A stretch of 64,000 nucleotides of DNA from CAYPNF01 sp964411985 (GCA_964411985.1 CAYPNF010000048.1:1-64000), one strand, 5' to 3'; positions 13,736-23,439 are shown, counted from the first letter of the stretch. Notes: a model not told the origin generated them from the sequence alone. Made by a program: numbers and translations.

Positions 13736-15232
13736 CTAACGCTTTTCCTGGTTCGGGCGAAAGCGGAACGAGTAAAGGTCCGCATCCTTCATCAGGAATC
13801 GGATTCGCACGGCTTTCCCGCGCCAGGCCTGAAGGTCCTGACCACCGGACCAGCGAACGACCCGGTCTACGGAATCACCGATGATTTCCGGACAGTCCTC
13901 GAGGCGATGGCCGGGCAGTGGTTCGCCTTTTTCGTCTTGCAGTTCCACTTTCACGAAACCTGCGGCTCCGGTGGCGAAGTTCAGTTCCAGTTCCGAGCCA
14001 TCAAAGGTGACGGGCCGGGTGAGGAGGGAGCCACCCGCATAGGGCGCATGAACAGAGGTAAACCCATCGAGGCGCAAGGTCAGCCGCTCGACATGAATGG
14101 AGGGTTGACCGTAGTGGCGGACCACGAAGAGGGAGAGTTCGGTGTCGGAGGTTTGCAGCATTCCCAAGGCGGGGTAATTGGCGCGGGCCACCCAGTTCCG
14201 CGGATCCAGGCCAGGTCGGATGAAGCTTTCGAGGAACGTCCGACGGTAATGAAGGCCACCCCGGGTACTGAGCAAAACCGCGTCGGAATCGTCGTTCTTC
14301 AGTTCGGCGTAGTTGCGCGGATTGTCCAGGTCTATCGCCCCTACTTGTTCATCAGTGAGGGCGCGGCGTCCAGGGTTGAACCGGGCCGCGATTCCGAGAT
14401 AAATGTGGGGCGCGCGGAAATAGGGCTGGGTTTGGCTGATGTAGATGTGTTCCGGAGGTGCTCCGTCGAACTCCATGTCCGAAGGCTCGCTCCATTTCCG
14501 GAAGTCCGGGGAGGTGGCCCGCGTTACCCAGCGTACCCCGTTGCGGAAGGTGCGGAAGTAACAGAGATAGTTGGTCTCATGGGCCGACCAGAAGACCAGG
14601 TTTTGGGAATCAAACTGGCCTTTTGTGATCAGGGGGCGGTCGCTCAACGGTCGCCAGTGGATTCCATCGGCGGAAAGATATCCGAAAAGGCCTCCTGCAC
14701 CGGTTCCTCCCACCGCTTTGAACCGCTCGGCCTGCGGTACGCCCGGTCGGGAGTCCAGGAAGGGACAAAAGTTGTGGGTCACGGTTTTCGGCTCCACCAG
14801 GAAGACGTTGTTGTCTTTCGTGCCTGCGACTTCGAACAAGCCCAGGTTGGGGCGGGTCCAAGTGATGCCATCGCGGCTCTCCGCGACACAGGAAACTTCG
14901 TGAGCCTCCTCGGAGGCATCGCCCCGGCTGTTGGTAGGCCGACCGCGATAATAGAGCAGGCGCCGGTCGCCATCCTGCAGCACGGTGACGTACCCGCTCA
15001 CAATTCCTTCCCAGGGCCGGTCGAGCCGGAGCGCAACCCCGGCGGGTTGGGGATGGTGCAGCTGGAGCGCAGCACCTTCGAGTCGCTCGATCAGTTCCTG
15101 GTCCACGAAGATCTCTCGCCGGGTGCCCAGGGTGATGGGTTCCGCACCTTGGATCGGCATGGAGAGGAGAGAAGCCGTCAGCGTGAGCAGCGAGAGCCAC
15201 CGAGGAGACTTGGGTAGGGAGTCGAGTATCAT
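13736..15232 (-). CDS. Exported GH32/GH43-like five-bladed propeller protein
   Basis: I start at the ATG at 15232 (498 residues), because it gives a clean signal peptide (hydrophobic WLSLLTLTASLLSM, cleavage after IQGA near 29) and avoids overlap with the upstream sulfatase gene. The mature part begins with GTRREIFVDQELIERLEG, then has propeller-like segments such as VAESRDGITWTRPNLGLFEV, YLSADGIHWRPL and ATSPDFRKWSEP. This 'DG..W..P' pattern is typical of GH32/43-type five-bladed propellers acting on plant or algal glycans. It is the third gene of an operon with a sulfatase and a cytochrome-type protein. The substrate is unknown. Confidence 0.72.
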   Translation of the reverse strand: MILDSLPKSPRWLSLLTLTASLLSMPIQGAEPITLGTRREIFVDQELIERLEGAALQLHHPQPAGVALRLDRPWEGIVSGYVTVLQDGDRRLLYYRGRPTNSRGDASEEAHEVSCVAESRDGITWTRPNLGLFEVAGTKDNNVFLVEPKTVTHNFCPFLDSRPGVPQAERFKAVGGTGAGGLFGYLSADGIHWRPLSDRPLITKGQFDSQNLVFWSAHETNYLCYFRTFRNGVRWVTRATSPDFRKWSEPSDMEFDGAPPEHIYISQTQPYFRAPHIYLGIAARFNPGRRALTDEQVGAIDLDNPRNYAELKNDDSDAVLLSTRGGLHYRRTFLESFIRPGLDPRNWVARANYPALGMLQTSDTELSLFVVRHYGQPSIHVERLTLRLDGFTSVHAPYAGGSLLTRPVTFDGSELELNFATGAAGFVKVELQDEKGEPLPGHRLEDCPEIIGDSVDRVVRWSGGQDLQAWRGKAVRIRFLMKDADLYSFRFRPNQEKR

Positions 15233-15282
15233 GGCTGATAGGTTTGATTTGGTAAGGAAGCCGGAGGGCGCGGGTGGTTCTC

Positions 15283-17160
15283 TTACTTTTGCGGCTCTGC
15301 TCCGAGCGTGCGCAGGATACTCTCCGTCAGCCTGGCGGCACACTCGCCCGGTCGCGGATTCTGGGGATCCTGAACCGAGACGGACCGGATCAAAGGAGCC
15401 AGCGGTGCGGCGTTGGTTCCCAGGGCGTCGATGGCGTTCAGCGCCATCGTGGAGACGTACACCCCGTTGCGGTCTGCGGGCGCGAGGTCGCCCAGGACCT
15501 TTAACGCGGCTGGCAAATGGCCGGAGTCTCCGTGAAGCGCGAGGGTCTGGGCGGCGGCGATTCTCACCGAGGGTGAGGAATCGGCAAGGGCCTTTTCCAA
15601 GGAGGGAAGGACTTGTCGCACCGCCTCTTTCCCCTGCATCAATAAGCCAAGAACCGCCCAGTAGCGGACCGCGCTGTCGCCATCCGTAAGTCCCTTCTTC
15701 AGCTTTGACCGCGAACTCTTCTCCTGTGCGGAGGCGGTTTCGGCCATCGCGAGAATCTTCTCGAGCGGGTAGAGTTTTGGGTTATGGCCCATTTCATACG
15801 GCGTGCTCCCTACCGATCGACTGTGAATCTCCGGCTCTGGCAAAAAGCCCACGTCGCGGGTCTGGAGCAGATGGTCTCGCTGCGCTCGGCGCAGTTCCTC
15901 GAGGACAGTACGGTGTTGGGATGACCCAGCGAGATTGCGTACCTCATCAGGGTCCGCTGTGAGATCGTAGAGCTCCTCCACCGGCTTGCGCTCCCAGAAG
16001 AAGGTGCGTGGTGGCTGCAGCGTGCCGCGGTCGTACAGATCCTTCCAAACACGCGCCGTGGGGGTCTGGAACATGTACTCCAGGTGCTGGCCATAGATCA
16101 GGTGGGGAAGGTAATTGCGCACGTAGAGATAGCGCTGATTCCGCACCGAACGGACCAGGTCATAGCGTTCGTCCATGCGCCCGCGGAAGCCGTGGAGATA
16201 TTTCGATTCAGGAGCAGGGAACTTGCCCAGGAAAGCGCCGCCTTGCATCCACGAGGGTGCGCGGGCCCCGGCGAGGCTGAGCAGGGTCGGGGCAAAATCA
16301 ACGAAACCCACTAGGCGCTCGGTCTGTCCACCCGGACGGTAGTCTTGAGGGGCCAGGTGCTGGAACTTGGCAGGGATATGGATCAGCAAAGGCACGTGCA
16401 AGCCTGACTTGTAGGGCCACCGCTTGCTCCGGGGCATCCCACTGCCGTTGTCGCCGTAGAAGAAAACGATGGTCTCCCCGGCGAGGCCGCTCTCCTCCAA
16501 TTCCTTGAGAATCCGGCCCGCCTGCGTGTCCATCTCGGTGATCTTGTCATAATACTGGGCCCAGTCGCGCCGGACCTCGGGGGTATCAGGATGGTAGGCG
16601 GGAAGCCGCATCTTGGCGGGGTCGTGCTGGAGCGTGTGGGGACGGACGCGGATCTGGCTTTCGTGCGTGGTTTCCAGGTTGAAAGCGGCGAAGAACGGTT
16701 TTCCGGCGGGACGGTTCTTATAGTGTGCGCGCCGGGAGGATTCGTCCCAGACCCCCTCGGGTTTCCTGAGATTGTAGTCTTCCTTGGCGTTGTTCACGCA
16801 ATAGTAGCCCTGCTCGCGGAGGAGTTGGGGGTACATGCGCATGAAGCTTGGCATGGGAACCAGGCTCCGCATGTGCTCCGAACCGGTGCTGGTAGGAGAG
16901 ACGCCACTGATGAGGGTCGTGCGGGCCGGAGCGCAGACTGGGGCGGTGGACCAACAATTCTGGTAACGAAGTCCGCGCGTGGCCAGCCGATCGAGGTTCG
17001 GCGTGACCGCGTTGGTGTCGCCGTAGCAGCCCAGGTGCGGGTTGATATCCTCGGCCACGATCCAGAGAATGTTGGGCAGATCGGACGCTGAAAGTGGCGA
17101 GAACAGGCCGAGTGCGGCCAGGAAGACGCAGACGCGAGTTAGAAACGATCTAGGCTTCAT
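15283..17160 (-). CDS. Exported type I sulfatase with C-terminal HEAT-like repeats
   Basis: This 625-residue enzyme hydrolyses sulfate esters, probably on sulfated polysaccharides in the periplasm. A signal peptide covers about 1-26. The metal site starts with NILWIVAEDINP, and the signature VCAPARTTLISG places Cys76 as the residue converted to formylglycine, with Pro78 and Arg80 completing C-x-P-x-R. FFYGDNGSG carries further metal-binding residues. About 120 residues at the end (AVRYWAVLGLL, PSVRIAAAQTLALHG) are HEAT-like repeats, a fusion seen in planctomycete and verrucomicrobial sulfatases. It lies 24 bp downstream of the HzsA-related gene. A sulfatase-maturing enzyme is not in the window. 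Confidence 0.92.
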   Translation of the reverse strand: MKPRSFLTRVCVFLAALGLFSPLSASDLPNILWIVAEDINPHLGCYGDTNAVTPNLDRLATRGLRYQNCWSTAPVCAPARTTLISGVSPTSTGSEHMRSLVPMPSFMRMYPQLLREQGYYCVNNAKEDYNLRKPEGVWDESSRRAHYKNRPAGKPFFAAFNLETTHESQIRVRPHTLQHDPAKMRLPAYHPDTPEVRRDWAQYYDKITEMDTQAGRILKELEESGLAGETIVFFYGDNGSGMPRSKRWPYKSGLHVPLLIHIPAKFQHLAPQDYRPGGQTERLVGFVDFAPTLLSLAGARAPSWMQGGAFLGKFPAPESKYLHGFRGRMDERYDLVRSVRNQRYLYVRNYLPHLIYGQHLEYMFQTPTARVWKDLYDRGTLQPPRTFFWERKPVEELYDLTADPDEVRNLAGSSQHRTVLEELRRAQRDHLLQTRDVGFLPEPEIHSRSVGSTPYEMGHNPKLYPLEKILAMAETASAQEKSSRSKLKKGLTDGDSAVRYWAVLGLLMQGKEAVRQVLPSLEKALADSSPSVRIAAAQTLALHGDSGHLPAALKVLGDLAPADRNGVYVSTMALNAIDALGTNAAPLAPLIRSVSVQDPQNPRPGECAARLTESILRTLGAEPQK

Positions 17161-17184
17161 GGAGGCACAGAATCACGACGCGGA

Positions 17185-20100
17185 CTACTGAATGGCGGGT
17201 CCCGCGATGCGCTGGCCAGCTTGCTGTTTGGCCTGGTCGGCAGGATCAAAGGTTCCATAGAACAGCACGTTCGCATCCATCCAGGTGACGAGACGTTCCA
17301 GCTCTTCGCGGTCGAGCTGGACCTCGTAGTGTCCTTTCGGGGCATGCAGGATTTGCTTCATGAGCTTGCAGCCGCGGGCACCGAAGAATTCCGGCGGACT
17401 CAAGGGCTCGCGGTTTACTTCGCGGAAATCCCCCGGTCGTCCCGCCCAGTCCGAGTAGGGGACCCTGGGAGCCAGTGCATTGTAGGAGACCGTGTAACGT
17501 CCCTGGGGTTCGCCGGTCAGGAGGACGTTTCCATCGGGCTTGGCCGGGTTGTGGCAACTGACACACTTGCGATCGAGGACCGGCTGGACGAGCAGGGGAT
17601 AACTGAGCGGGTTGGAGCCGTCCGGTCCCGGGGTGATGGAGGACGGGGCGCGTTTGAGGGCTAGGGCCGGTCCTTGCGTTCGGGGTGCGTCATGGCGTCC
17701 TTCGTGGCATCCCACGCAGGAGGCAGCTTCGCCAGGCTGAAGATAGGTCAGGCTGCGCATGGTTTGCACCGCCAATCCCTGGTCGTCCAGAGCCTGGAAG
17801 GCTAAGGGAATCCCGGCGGGAGCCGTGAAATAGGCGGACCCATCCGCTTCCACTGGCACCGTGCCTAACACTTGTTTCCCCGGTGAGGCGTGCGGGAGGC
17901 CAACGGTCGGGGTATTGGCGTGTGGGGTGGATTTGGGGAGAACCTGGATGATGCGCAGCCGCGTGATCAGTTCCTGCGGCAGTTCCGGCCAGCTGGCATG
18001 GATGTTCTGCACGAAGAAAGTCCCCGTGGAGGGCGCCGTGCTTGAAGCGACGGCCGGGAGTTGGAAAGGCTGGGTGCGCGAGCGAAGCGGCATCGCCCAC
18101 AGGCTTGCGATGTTGAGATCGCGGTAAAGGAGCTCCTTGTTTCCAAAGGCATCGACGAAGTATAGCCCAAACATGTTCGCGCGATTCCAGGTGGGTTCCC
18201 CGATCAGCGGATCAAAGCTGTACGCGGCTAGAAAATACTTTTCCGACAGCGGATAGGGCGAGCGGTAGCAGTGACCCGGCCATCGGGCCGACTCCGGGGA
18301 AGCAGGCGGGGTAGCCCCGGGACCGGCCGCGCCCACCCACGCTCCACTGGGCATCATGAGCACCGGAGCCTCGCTTTCGGGGAACAACGCATCCGGGGTG
18401 AGGCGGGTAACGGGCTCGGCTCCGTCGCGGTTGCGGCTGGTATCCAGCAGAATGATCGACCCGGCGGTCATTGCGTGGTGCGCTCCCGCGGTGGCCATGA
18501 TACGGGAGGAACCGGGAATGGACTGCGCTTCCCAGACGCCGACCGGGTTGAACGTGTTATTTCCATAGAAGATCGCGACTCCACTGCCGTCGGGCCGGGC
18601 GGTCCACAGCTGTTGGTAGTACACCGCGTGGCGGTCCACATAGTCCCAGCGGGTATACAGAATGCGGCCATCGTGCATCACGGCTGGGTCCCACTCGTGG
18701 GTTTCATGGTAAGAGATGGGATGGGGATTCGAGCCGTCGGCATCGGCCAGGGTCAGGGTGTAGACCGGGCAAGGGCCGCGCCCGCAACGGTGGAAACCAC
18801 CGCGCCGGGTGGAGATGAAGAGCTTTCGGCCATCCGGGAGATAGCGCGGGGAGAAGTCATCGAAGGAACCTTCGGTCAACCGGCGCAGTCCCGAGCCGGC
18901 GGCGGCGATCCGGTAAAGATGGTAGAACCGTTCCGGATGTTCGTCACGATCCTTGGGGACGGTGGACGTCTCGCAATAAGCAAACATGAGCTCCTGGCCG
19001 TCGTAGGAGACGTCCAGATGCTGGTAGCTGCCCAGCGGCAGTTGTTCCTGGACGAGAGCGCGGCACGCCATGCTTTGGCCAGGCGATTCCAGCACAAACA
19101 CTCCTCCACCTGGGCGCGCGCAGCTGCCGTAGTATTGGGTCAGTTGATGACTGAACATGCTCGGCACTTGCTTCACGAAGGCAATGGGGCCCGTTTTGGC
19201 CAAAGGGTTGGAAAAGACCAGTTCGCGACGGGCTCGATGGGTTTCGCGCCATAGATCCTCCCACTGGTCCTCGGTCGCGCGGCTTTGGTTCAAGTCCCGA
19301 GCCTGCTTCTCCAGTTCTTGCCAGCGTCGTTCGCTCGTGGATAGTTCCACTCCCGAAGCCGCCAGATCCTGGAGCAACGACATGGCGCGCTGGAGCGTGC
19401 GGGTGACAGCGACCGCGTAGCTGACGGATTCCCGTGGGGTGCCGATGCCGTCCTGCATTCGCCAGTCCCATTCCACCAGGGCTTCCTCAAGAGCCCGATG
19501 CAACGGCGGTAGAATCGGCGGCGGGCAAACGTCCACATTGGCGCCTCCGGGAGAGAGCGGAACCTCAAGCACCTTCTCGCCGACGGATACCCGGACTTTG
19601 TCCCATCGGACCACGCTGTCCGCGTCAAGACTCGAGGTGCGCAAGTGCAGCATGGAGTTGGTGCTCGTCGCGTGTGTCTGGGCGGAGATGCGGTTGAGTC
19701 CTTTGGCCAGACCCTGGTCCTGGGGCGCATCGTCGTTCCACCAAAGCGCTACCTTCGCCAAGGAACCCGCATTGCCCCGCAGCGTGGCGGAGGCCAGAAG
19801 GTCGTCACCTGCAGATCCGGAGAAAGGGATGGTAATCTCGACCACTTCCTTGGCTCGGAGGCTGACAACGCAAGTGGTTGGGGAATCGGATACCAGGATT
19901 TGCGCGCGGGTGTCCTGGGCGAGAAAAACCAGGCCGCAGACCGGCGAACTTGGGGTGAGCGTGTGCGTTCCATTCAACCGGTATTGCGGAGGACCGGCGT
20001 TGGTCAGGGCAGGTTCCGCCTGCGCACTCCAGAGCAATGACAGCAGACCGGGATACACCCAGCGGGTCAACCAAAGCAGCGTGTTCCGAAACTTGGGCAT
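17185..20100 (-). CDS. HzsA-related secreted protein: TolB-like propeller plus two CXXCH haem sites
   Basis: The 971-residue protein has a signal peptide (about 1-28) and an N-terminal beta-sandwich to about 190. A helical stretch follows (about 215-300), then a propeller with TolB-like blades such as FSPRYLPDGRKLFISTRRGG and DPAVMHDGRILYTRWDYV. CVGCH (near 795) and CVSCH (near 843) are c-type haem sites. The architecture matches the family named after the alpha subunit of anammox hydrazine synthase (HZS_alpha), widespread in Planctomycetes and Verrucomicrobia that do not make hydrazine. It heads the operon with the sulfatase and the GH32/43-like protein, so a redox role in polysaccharide use is plausible but unproven. 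Confidence 0.78.
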   Translation of the reverse strand: MPKFRNTLLWLTRWVYPGLLSLLWSAQAEPALTNAGPPQYRLNGTHTLTPSSPVCGLVFLAQDTRAQILVSDSPTTCVVSLRAKEVVEITIPFSGSAGDDLLASATLRGNAGSLAKVALWWNDDAPQDQGLAKGLNRISAQTHATSTNSMLHLRTSSLDADSVVRWDKVRVSVGEKVLEVPLSPGGANVDVCPPPILPPLHRALEEALVEWDWRMQDGIGTPRESVSYAVAVTRTLQRAMSLLQDLAASGVELSTSERRWQELEKQARDLNQSRATEDQWEDLWRETHRARRELVFSNPLAKTGPIAFVKQVPSMFSHQLTQYYGSCARPGGGVFVLESPGQSMACRALVQEQLPLGSYQHLDVSYDGQELMFAYCETSTVPKDRDEHPERFYHLYRIAAAGSGLRRLTEGSFDDFSPRYLPDGRKLFISTRRGGFHRCGRGPCPVYTLTLADADGSNPHPISYHETHEWDPAVMHDGRILYTRWDYVDRHAVYYQQLWTARPDGSGVAIFYGNNTFNPVGVWEAQSIPGSSRIMATAGAHHAMTAGSIILLDTSRNRDGAEPVTRLTPDALFPESEAPVLMMPSGAWVGAAGPGATPPASPESARWPGHCYRSPYPLSEKYFLAAYSFDPLIGEPTWNRANMFGLYFVDAFGNKELLYRDLNIASLWAMPLRSRTQPFQLPAVASSTAPSTGTFFVQNIHASWPELPQELITRLRIIQVLPKSTPHANTPTVGLPHASPGKQVLGTVPVEADGSAYFTAPAGIPLAFQALDDQGLAVQTMRSLTYLQPGEAASCVGCHEGRHDAPRTQGPALALKRAPSSITPGPDGSNPLSYPLLVQPVLDRKCVSCHNPAKPDGNVLLTGEPQGRYTVSYNALAPRVPYSDWAGRPGDFREVNREPLSPPEFFGARGCKLMKQILHAPKGHYEVQLDREELERLVTWMDANVLFYGTFDPADQAKQQAGQRIAGPAIQ

Positions 20101-20608
20101 GCAAGATGGAACCTACGCTGCGAAGCGGCCCTTGGCGAGGCTTTTGGTGGAGAACGGAGAACCCCGAAACAGAAGCCATCGGCAGATTTGTACTGATGGC
20201 GGAAGGGAGAAGAGAGGGGCGGGTTCAACGTGAAACCGATGGAAGCAGACGGAAGGGGGAGAGACGAAGAGCTCTTTCTTCCTGCCTGCTTCGGTTTTCT
20301 TCACGGTTGACCTTCCCCATTCCACATCCGACGTCCTCCAGATCAGATCCTGGATTCAAAGCCATGAAGCCGGCGGAAGCCGATGGAAGGGGGAGAGTAC
20401 GACGGAGGCCTTCTCTTCAGCCTCTTCCCGACTTGGGGTGGGTTCTGACATGATGGACACGATTCACAGGATGGGGGCCCTGCGTTCGGCATCGCTTGCT
20501 TTTCATCCTGTCTCAGTCTCCTTGGTCAAAAGGCTCGATCCTCTTCCGGGTTGAACATCAGAAAGGCCCGATGGGTAGTGGCTCGGAGCGCGCGGAAGAC
20601 CAACCGAT
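20101..20608. other. Gene-free interval with REP-like palindromes
   Basis: No gene is visible. Between 20233 and 20297 an inverted repeat pairs AAACCGATGGAAGCAGACGG with CCTGCCTGCTTCGGTTT. The string CCGATGGAAG ... AAGGGGGAGAG occurs at 20236-20262 and, shortened, at 20380-20397. ACAGGATG (about 20466-20473) and CATCCTGT (about 20503-20510) pair around a spacer of about 30 bases. These look like intergenic REP elements downstream of the histidine kinase gene and upstream of the HzsA-related gene. Confidence 0.5.
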
Positions 20609-22273
20609 CTACCCGCCTTTTGAGCCGGTGTTTGCGTCCAACACTTCGCGGACCTTTTCCGCCAGGGCCCGGTTGGTGAAGGGTTTCTGAATGAACTCCA
20701 CGCCTTGTTCCAGAACGCCGTGGTGGGCGATCACGTCGGCCGTGTAACCGGACATGAAGAGGGTTTTTAGGCCTGGATACCGGAGGCGCAGTCGCTCTTT
20801 CAACTCCTTTCCGTTCATGCCAGGCATCACTACGTCGGTGACCAACAAGTGGATCGGGCCGGTGTATTGTGTCACGGCCGCCAGGGCCGCCATCGGAGTG
20901 GCCGCCGCCAGCACGGTGTAGCCCTGCTGGGTGAGAATGCGCCGGCCCAAGGCCAGAATCTGGTCCTCATCCTCGACCACCAACACGGTCTCGGTTCCTC
21001 GCACCGATCGTTCGGCCGCCGTCAGTTCCGCAGAGGGGAGGGGAGCGGCGGCGCGCGGCAGGTAGACGTTGAACGTTGTGCCCTGACCCACCTCGGTGAG
21101 GACTCGGATCAGCCCTCCGTTCTGTTTGACGATGCCGAACACGGTGGCCAGCCCCAGACCCGTCCCCTTGCCGACTTCCTTGGTGGTAAAGAACGGTTCG
21201 AACAGGTGCGAGCGGGTTTCCTCGCTCATGCCATGCCCCGTGTCGGTGACGGCCAACAGGACATAATCCCCGGGCAGACAGTCGGGATGGCCGAAGACGC
21301 TCAGTTCGTCCAGCGTCACATTGTCGGTTTTGATGACCACCTTGCCGGAGGTGTCGATGGCATCGCGGGCGTTCACGCAAAGGTTGGCGAGGATCTGGTC
21401 GACTTGCGCAGGATCGATGTTGATTGTCCACAAGTCCGCTCCCGGCATCCAGGCCAAATCGATGTCCTCGCCAATGAGCCGCCGCAGCATCTTGAGCATG
21501 CCGGCTACGGTGTCATTTAGGTCGAGGATCTTGGGCTGAATGGTCTGCTTGCGGGCGAAGGCCAGGAGTTGGTGGGTCAAGTCCGCGGAGCGCTTGGCGG
21601 ACTTCTCGATCTCCTCCAGATACTCGCACGAGGGGTGATCGAGCGGGAGTCCGTCCAGGGCCAGGGCGGCGTTCCCGAGGATGGCCTGAAGCATGTTGTT
21701 GAAGTCGTGCGCGACTCCTCCGGCCAAGCGGCCTATGGATTCCATCTTCTGCGCCTGGGTCAACAGCGCCTGCAGCTTGTCCCTTTCGGCCTCGGCCTGT
21801 TTTCGCTTGGTGATGTCGCGCACCAACGCCACCACCATGGGTTGGTTCTTCCAGCGGGTGGGGCGCGAGCCCACTTCCACGTCGAAGAGGGAACCGTCCA
21901 AGGGCCGCCGGGCTTTCCACTCAAAGAGCAACCGGCCCGCGGTGTGCCGCAGGCCGGCCAGGGCTCCTGGCAACCACTGCAGCTGCGGGCCGGGAGCGGA
22001 GTAATCGGCCATGGTGAAGCGAAGCGCCTCTTCCCGAGTCACCCGATACATCTCCAACATGGCGTTGTTGACGTCCTCGACCCGCCCTTGCTCATCATGG
22101 ATGAAGATGGCGTCGGTAACATTGTCAAAGAGGGTGCGCAGGTCGGCCTCGGAGACGCGCAACTCCTCCACACGTTTCTGCAGCTCGGCGTAGTAGTTCT
22201 TACGCGCAGACTGGTTGCCCAGGCCGATGATCTGATTGCGCCACTCGTTCCATCTTTCCGCCGGGCCGTCCAT
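20609..22273 (-). CDS. PAS hybrid sensor histidine kinase with C-terminal receiver, ErcS'-like
   Basis: The 554-residue protein is soluble, with no membrane helix. A PAS domain (about 40-150) precedes the dimerisation domain with the phospho-accepting His in GGVAHDFNNML. The ATPase domain follows (NLCVNARDAI, DTGHGMSEE, GKGTGLGLATVFGIV). A receiver domain at about 430-545 has VLVVEDED and a phospho-Asp in LLVTDVVMPGMNG. The start ATG at 22273 overlaps the TGA of the upstream ErcA-like gene (TGATG), indicating translational coupling. In Pseudomonas, ErcA and the kinase ErcS' work in the control of ethanol oxidation; the signal here is unknown. Confidence 0.88.
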   Translation of the reverse strand: MDGPAERWNEWRNQIIGLGNQSARKNYYAELQKRVEELRVSEADLRTLFDNVTDAIFIHDEQGRVEDVNNAMLEMYRVTREEALRFTMADYSAPGPQLQWLPGALAGLRHTAGRLLFEWKARRPLDGSLFDVEVGSRPTRWKNQPMVVALVRDITKRKQAEAERDKLQALLTQAQKMESIGRLAGGVAHDFNNMLQAILGNAALALDGLPLDHPSCEYLEEIEKSAKRSADLTHQLLAFARKQTIQPKILDLNDTVAGMLKMLRRLIGEDIDLAWMPGADLWTINIDPAQVDQILANLCVNARDAIDTSGKVVIKTDNVTLDELSVFGHPDCLPGDYVLLAVTDTGHGMSEETRSHLFEPFFTTKEVGKGTGLGLATVFGIVKQNGGLIRVLTEVGQGTTFNVYLPRAAAPLPSAELTAAERSVRGTETVLVVEDEDQILALGRRILTQQGYTVLAAATPMAALAAVTQYTGPIHLLVTDVVMPGMNGKELKERLRLRYPGLKTLFMSGYTADVIAHHGVLEQGVEFIQKPFTNRALAEKVREVLDANTGSKGG

Positions 22274-23439
22274 CAGAGGGATCCTTCCAGGATGACCTCC
22301 AGATCCCGCTGCTTGGGTGCGCGGGGATTGGTGGCGTTGCACGGATCGCGCATGGCCTTTTGTGCGAGGGGCAGGATATCGCTGCTACTCAGGCCTCTTT
22401 CCTTCAGAGTGCCGGGAATTCCCAGCTGCTGCCTCATCTCCATAAGGTGCTTGACCAACGCTCTGCGGCAGTGTCCCGGGTCCATTCCGCGCCAATCGAG
22501 GCCCAGGGCTTCTCCCAGGCGCAGATAACGTTCGGGAGCGGCGGTGAAATTGAAGTCGACCACCTGGGGCAGCAGCAGGGCGTTGCATTCGCCATGGGGG
22601 AGGTCCAAGTAACCTCCCAAGCTGTGCGCCAGCGCATGCACACAGCCCAGGCTTGCGTTGGAGAAGGCCAGCCCCGCCTCCAGGCTCGCCAGCATCACGG
22701 CGTTGCGATGCTCGAGGTTGGCGGGTTCGGCCACCGAGAGGGCCAAGTGGCTCTTGATCAGGCGCACCGCCTCCAGCGCATGCAGGTCGGTCAGCGGACT
22801 GGCGGCGTTCGAGACGTACGCCTCCACGGCGTGCACCAGCGCGTCCATCCCCGTGCAGGCCGTCAGGTGCGACGTGAGGGTAGTCAAGGTGCGCGGATCC
22901 ACCAATGCGACGTCGGGCACGACGGCCTTGCTGATGATGGCGATCTTCACCCGCTCCCGGGTGTGGTTGATGATGGCAAATTGCGAAATGTCCGCCGAGG
23001 TCCCGCCCGTCGTGGGGATGCAGATCAACGGAGGCATGGGCACCTGGACCTGGTCCACCCCGGCGAAATCAATCACGTCGCCGCCGTTGGCGACGACAAT
23101 TCCGATCCCTTTGGCACAATCGATGACGCTGCCGCCGCCCACGGCCAACAAGGCGTCACACCTCTCCTGCCGGTAGTACTCCGCCCCGGCCGCCACCTCG
23201 TGATCGCGCGGGTTGGGGGACACGCTGCTGAAAATTCGGTGTTCCACTCCTTCCTCACTCAGAACTTTCAGCACATCCGCGGTCCACCCTGCCTGGATCA
23301 CGCCGGGATCGGTCACCATCAGCACGCGGTGGACGCTCCAGTTCTTTGCGTACCGGCCGGCGAGCATTCTCGCCTCCAGCCCGAACACGAACTCGGGAGC
23401 CACAAACTTGCGCAATTCCAGGGTTGCAGGGTTCATCAT
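22273..23439 (-). CDS. ercA: ErcA-like iron-containing alcohol dehydrogenase family protein
   Basis: The protein (388 residues from the ATG at 23439; another ATG lies at 23451) is a group III Fe-dependent alcohol dehydrogenase homologue. The opening LELRKFVAPEFVFG and LMVTDPGVIQAGW is what I associate with ErcA, a regulatory member of the family. GGGSVIDCAKGIG binds the nucleotide and PTTGGTSAD follows. The metal-ligand region is intact: D in GMDALVHAVE, H in VHALAHSLGG and H in LPHGECNA, so catalysis remains possible. The gene overlaps the kinase gene by 1 bp, which supports a joint sensory function over simple metabolism. The assignment to ErcA rests on sequence memory and context. Confidence 0.82.
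   Translation of the reverse strand: MMNPATLELRKFVAPEFVFGLEARMLAGRYAKNWSVHRVLMVTDPGVIQAGWTADVLKVLSEEGVEHRIFSSVSPNPRDHEVAAGAEYYRQERCDALLAVGGGSVIDCAKGIGIVVANGGDVIDFAGVDQVQVPMPPLICIPTTGGTSADISQFAIINHTRERVKIAIISKAVVPDVALVDPRTLTTLTSHLTACTGMDALVHAVEAYVSNAASPLTDLHALEAVRLIKSHLALSVAEPANLEHRNAVMLASLEAGLAFSNASLGCVHALAHSLGGYLDLPHGECNALLLPQVVDFNFTAAPERYLRLGEALGLDWRGMDPGHCRRALVKHLMEMRQQLGIPGTLKERGLSSSDILPLAQKAMRDPCNATNPRAPKQRDLEVILEGSL

Noticed and set aside
17185..20100. True hydrazine synthase activity
   Set aside because: The protein only resembles the alpha subunit in architecture. No beta or gamma subunit or other anammox gene is visible in the window.
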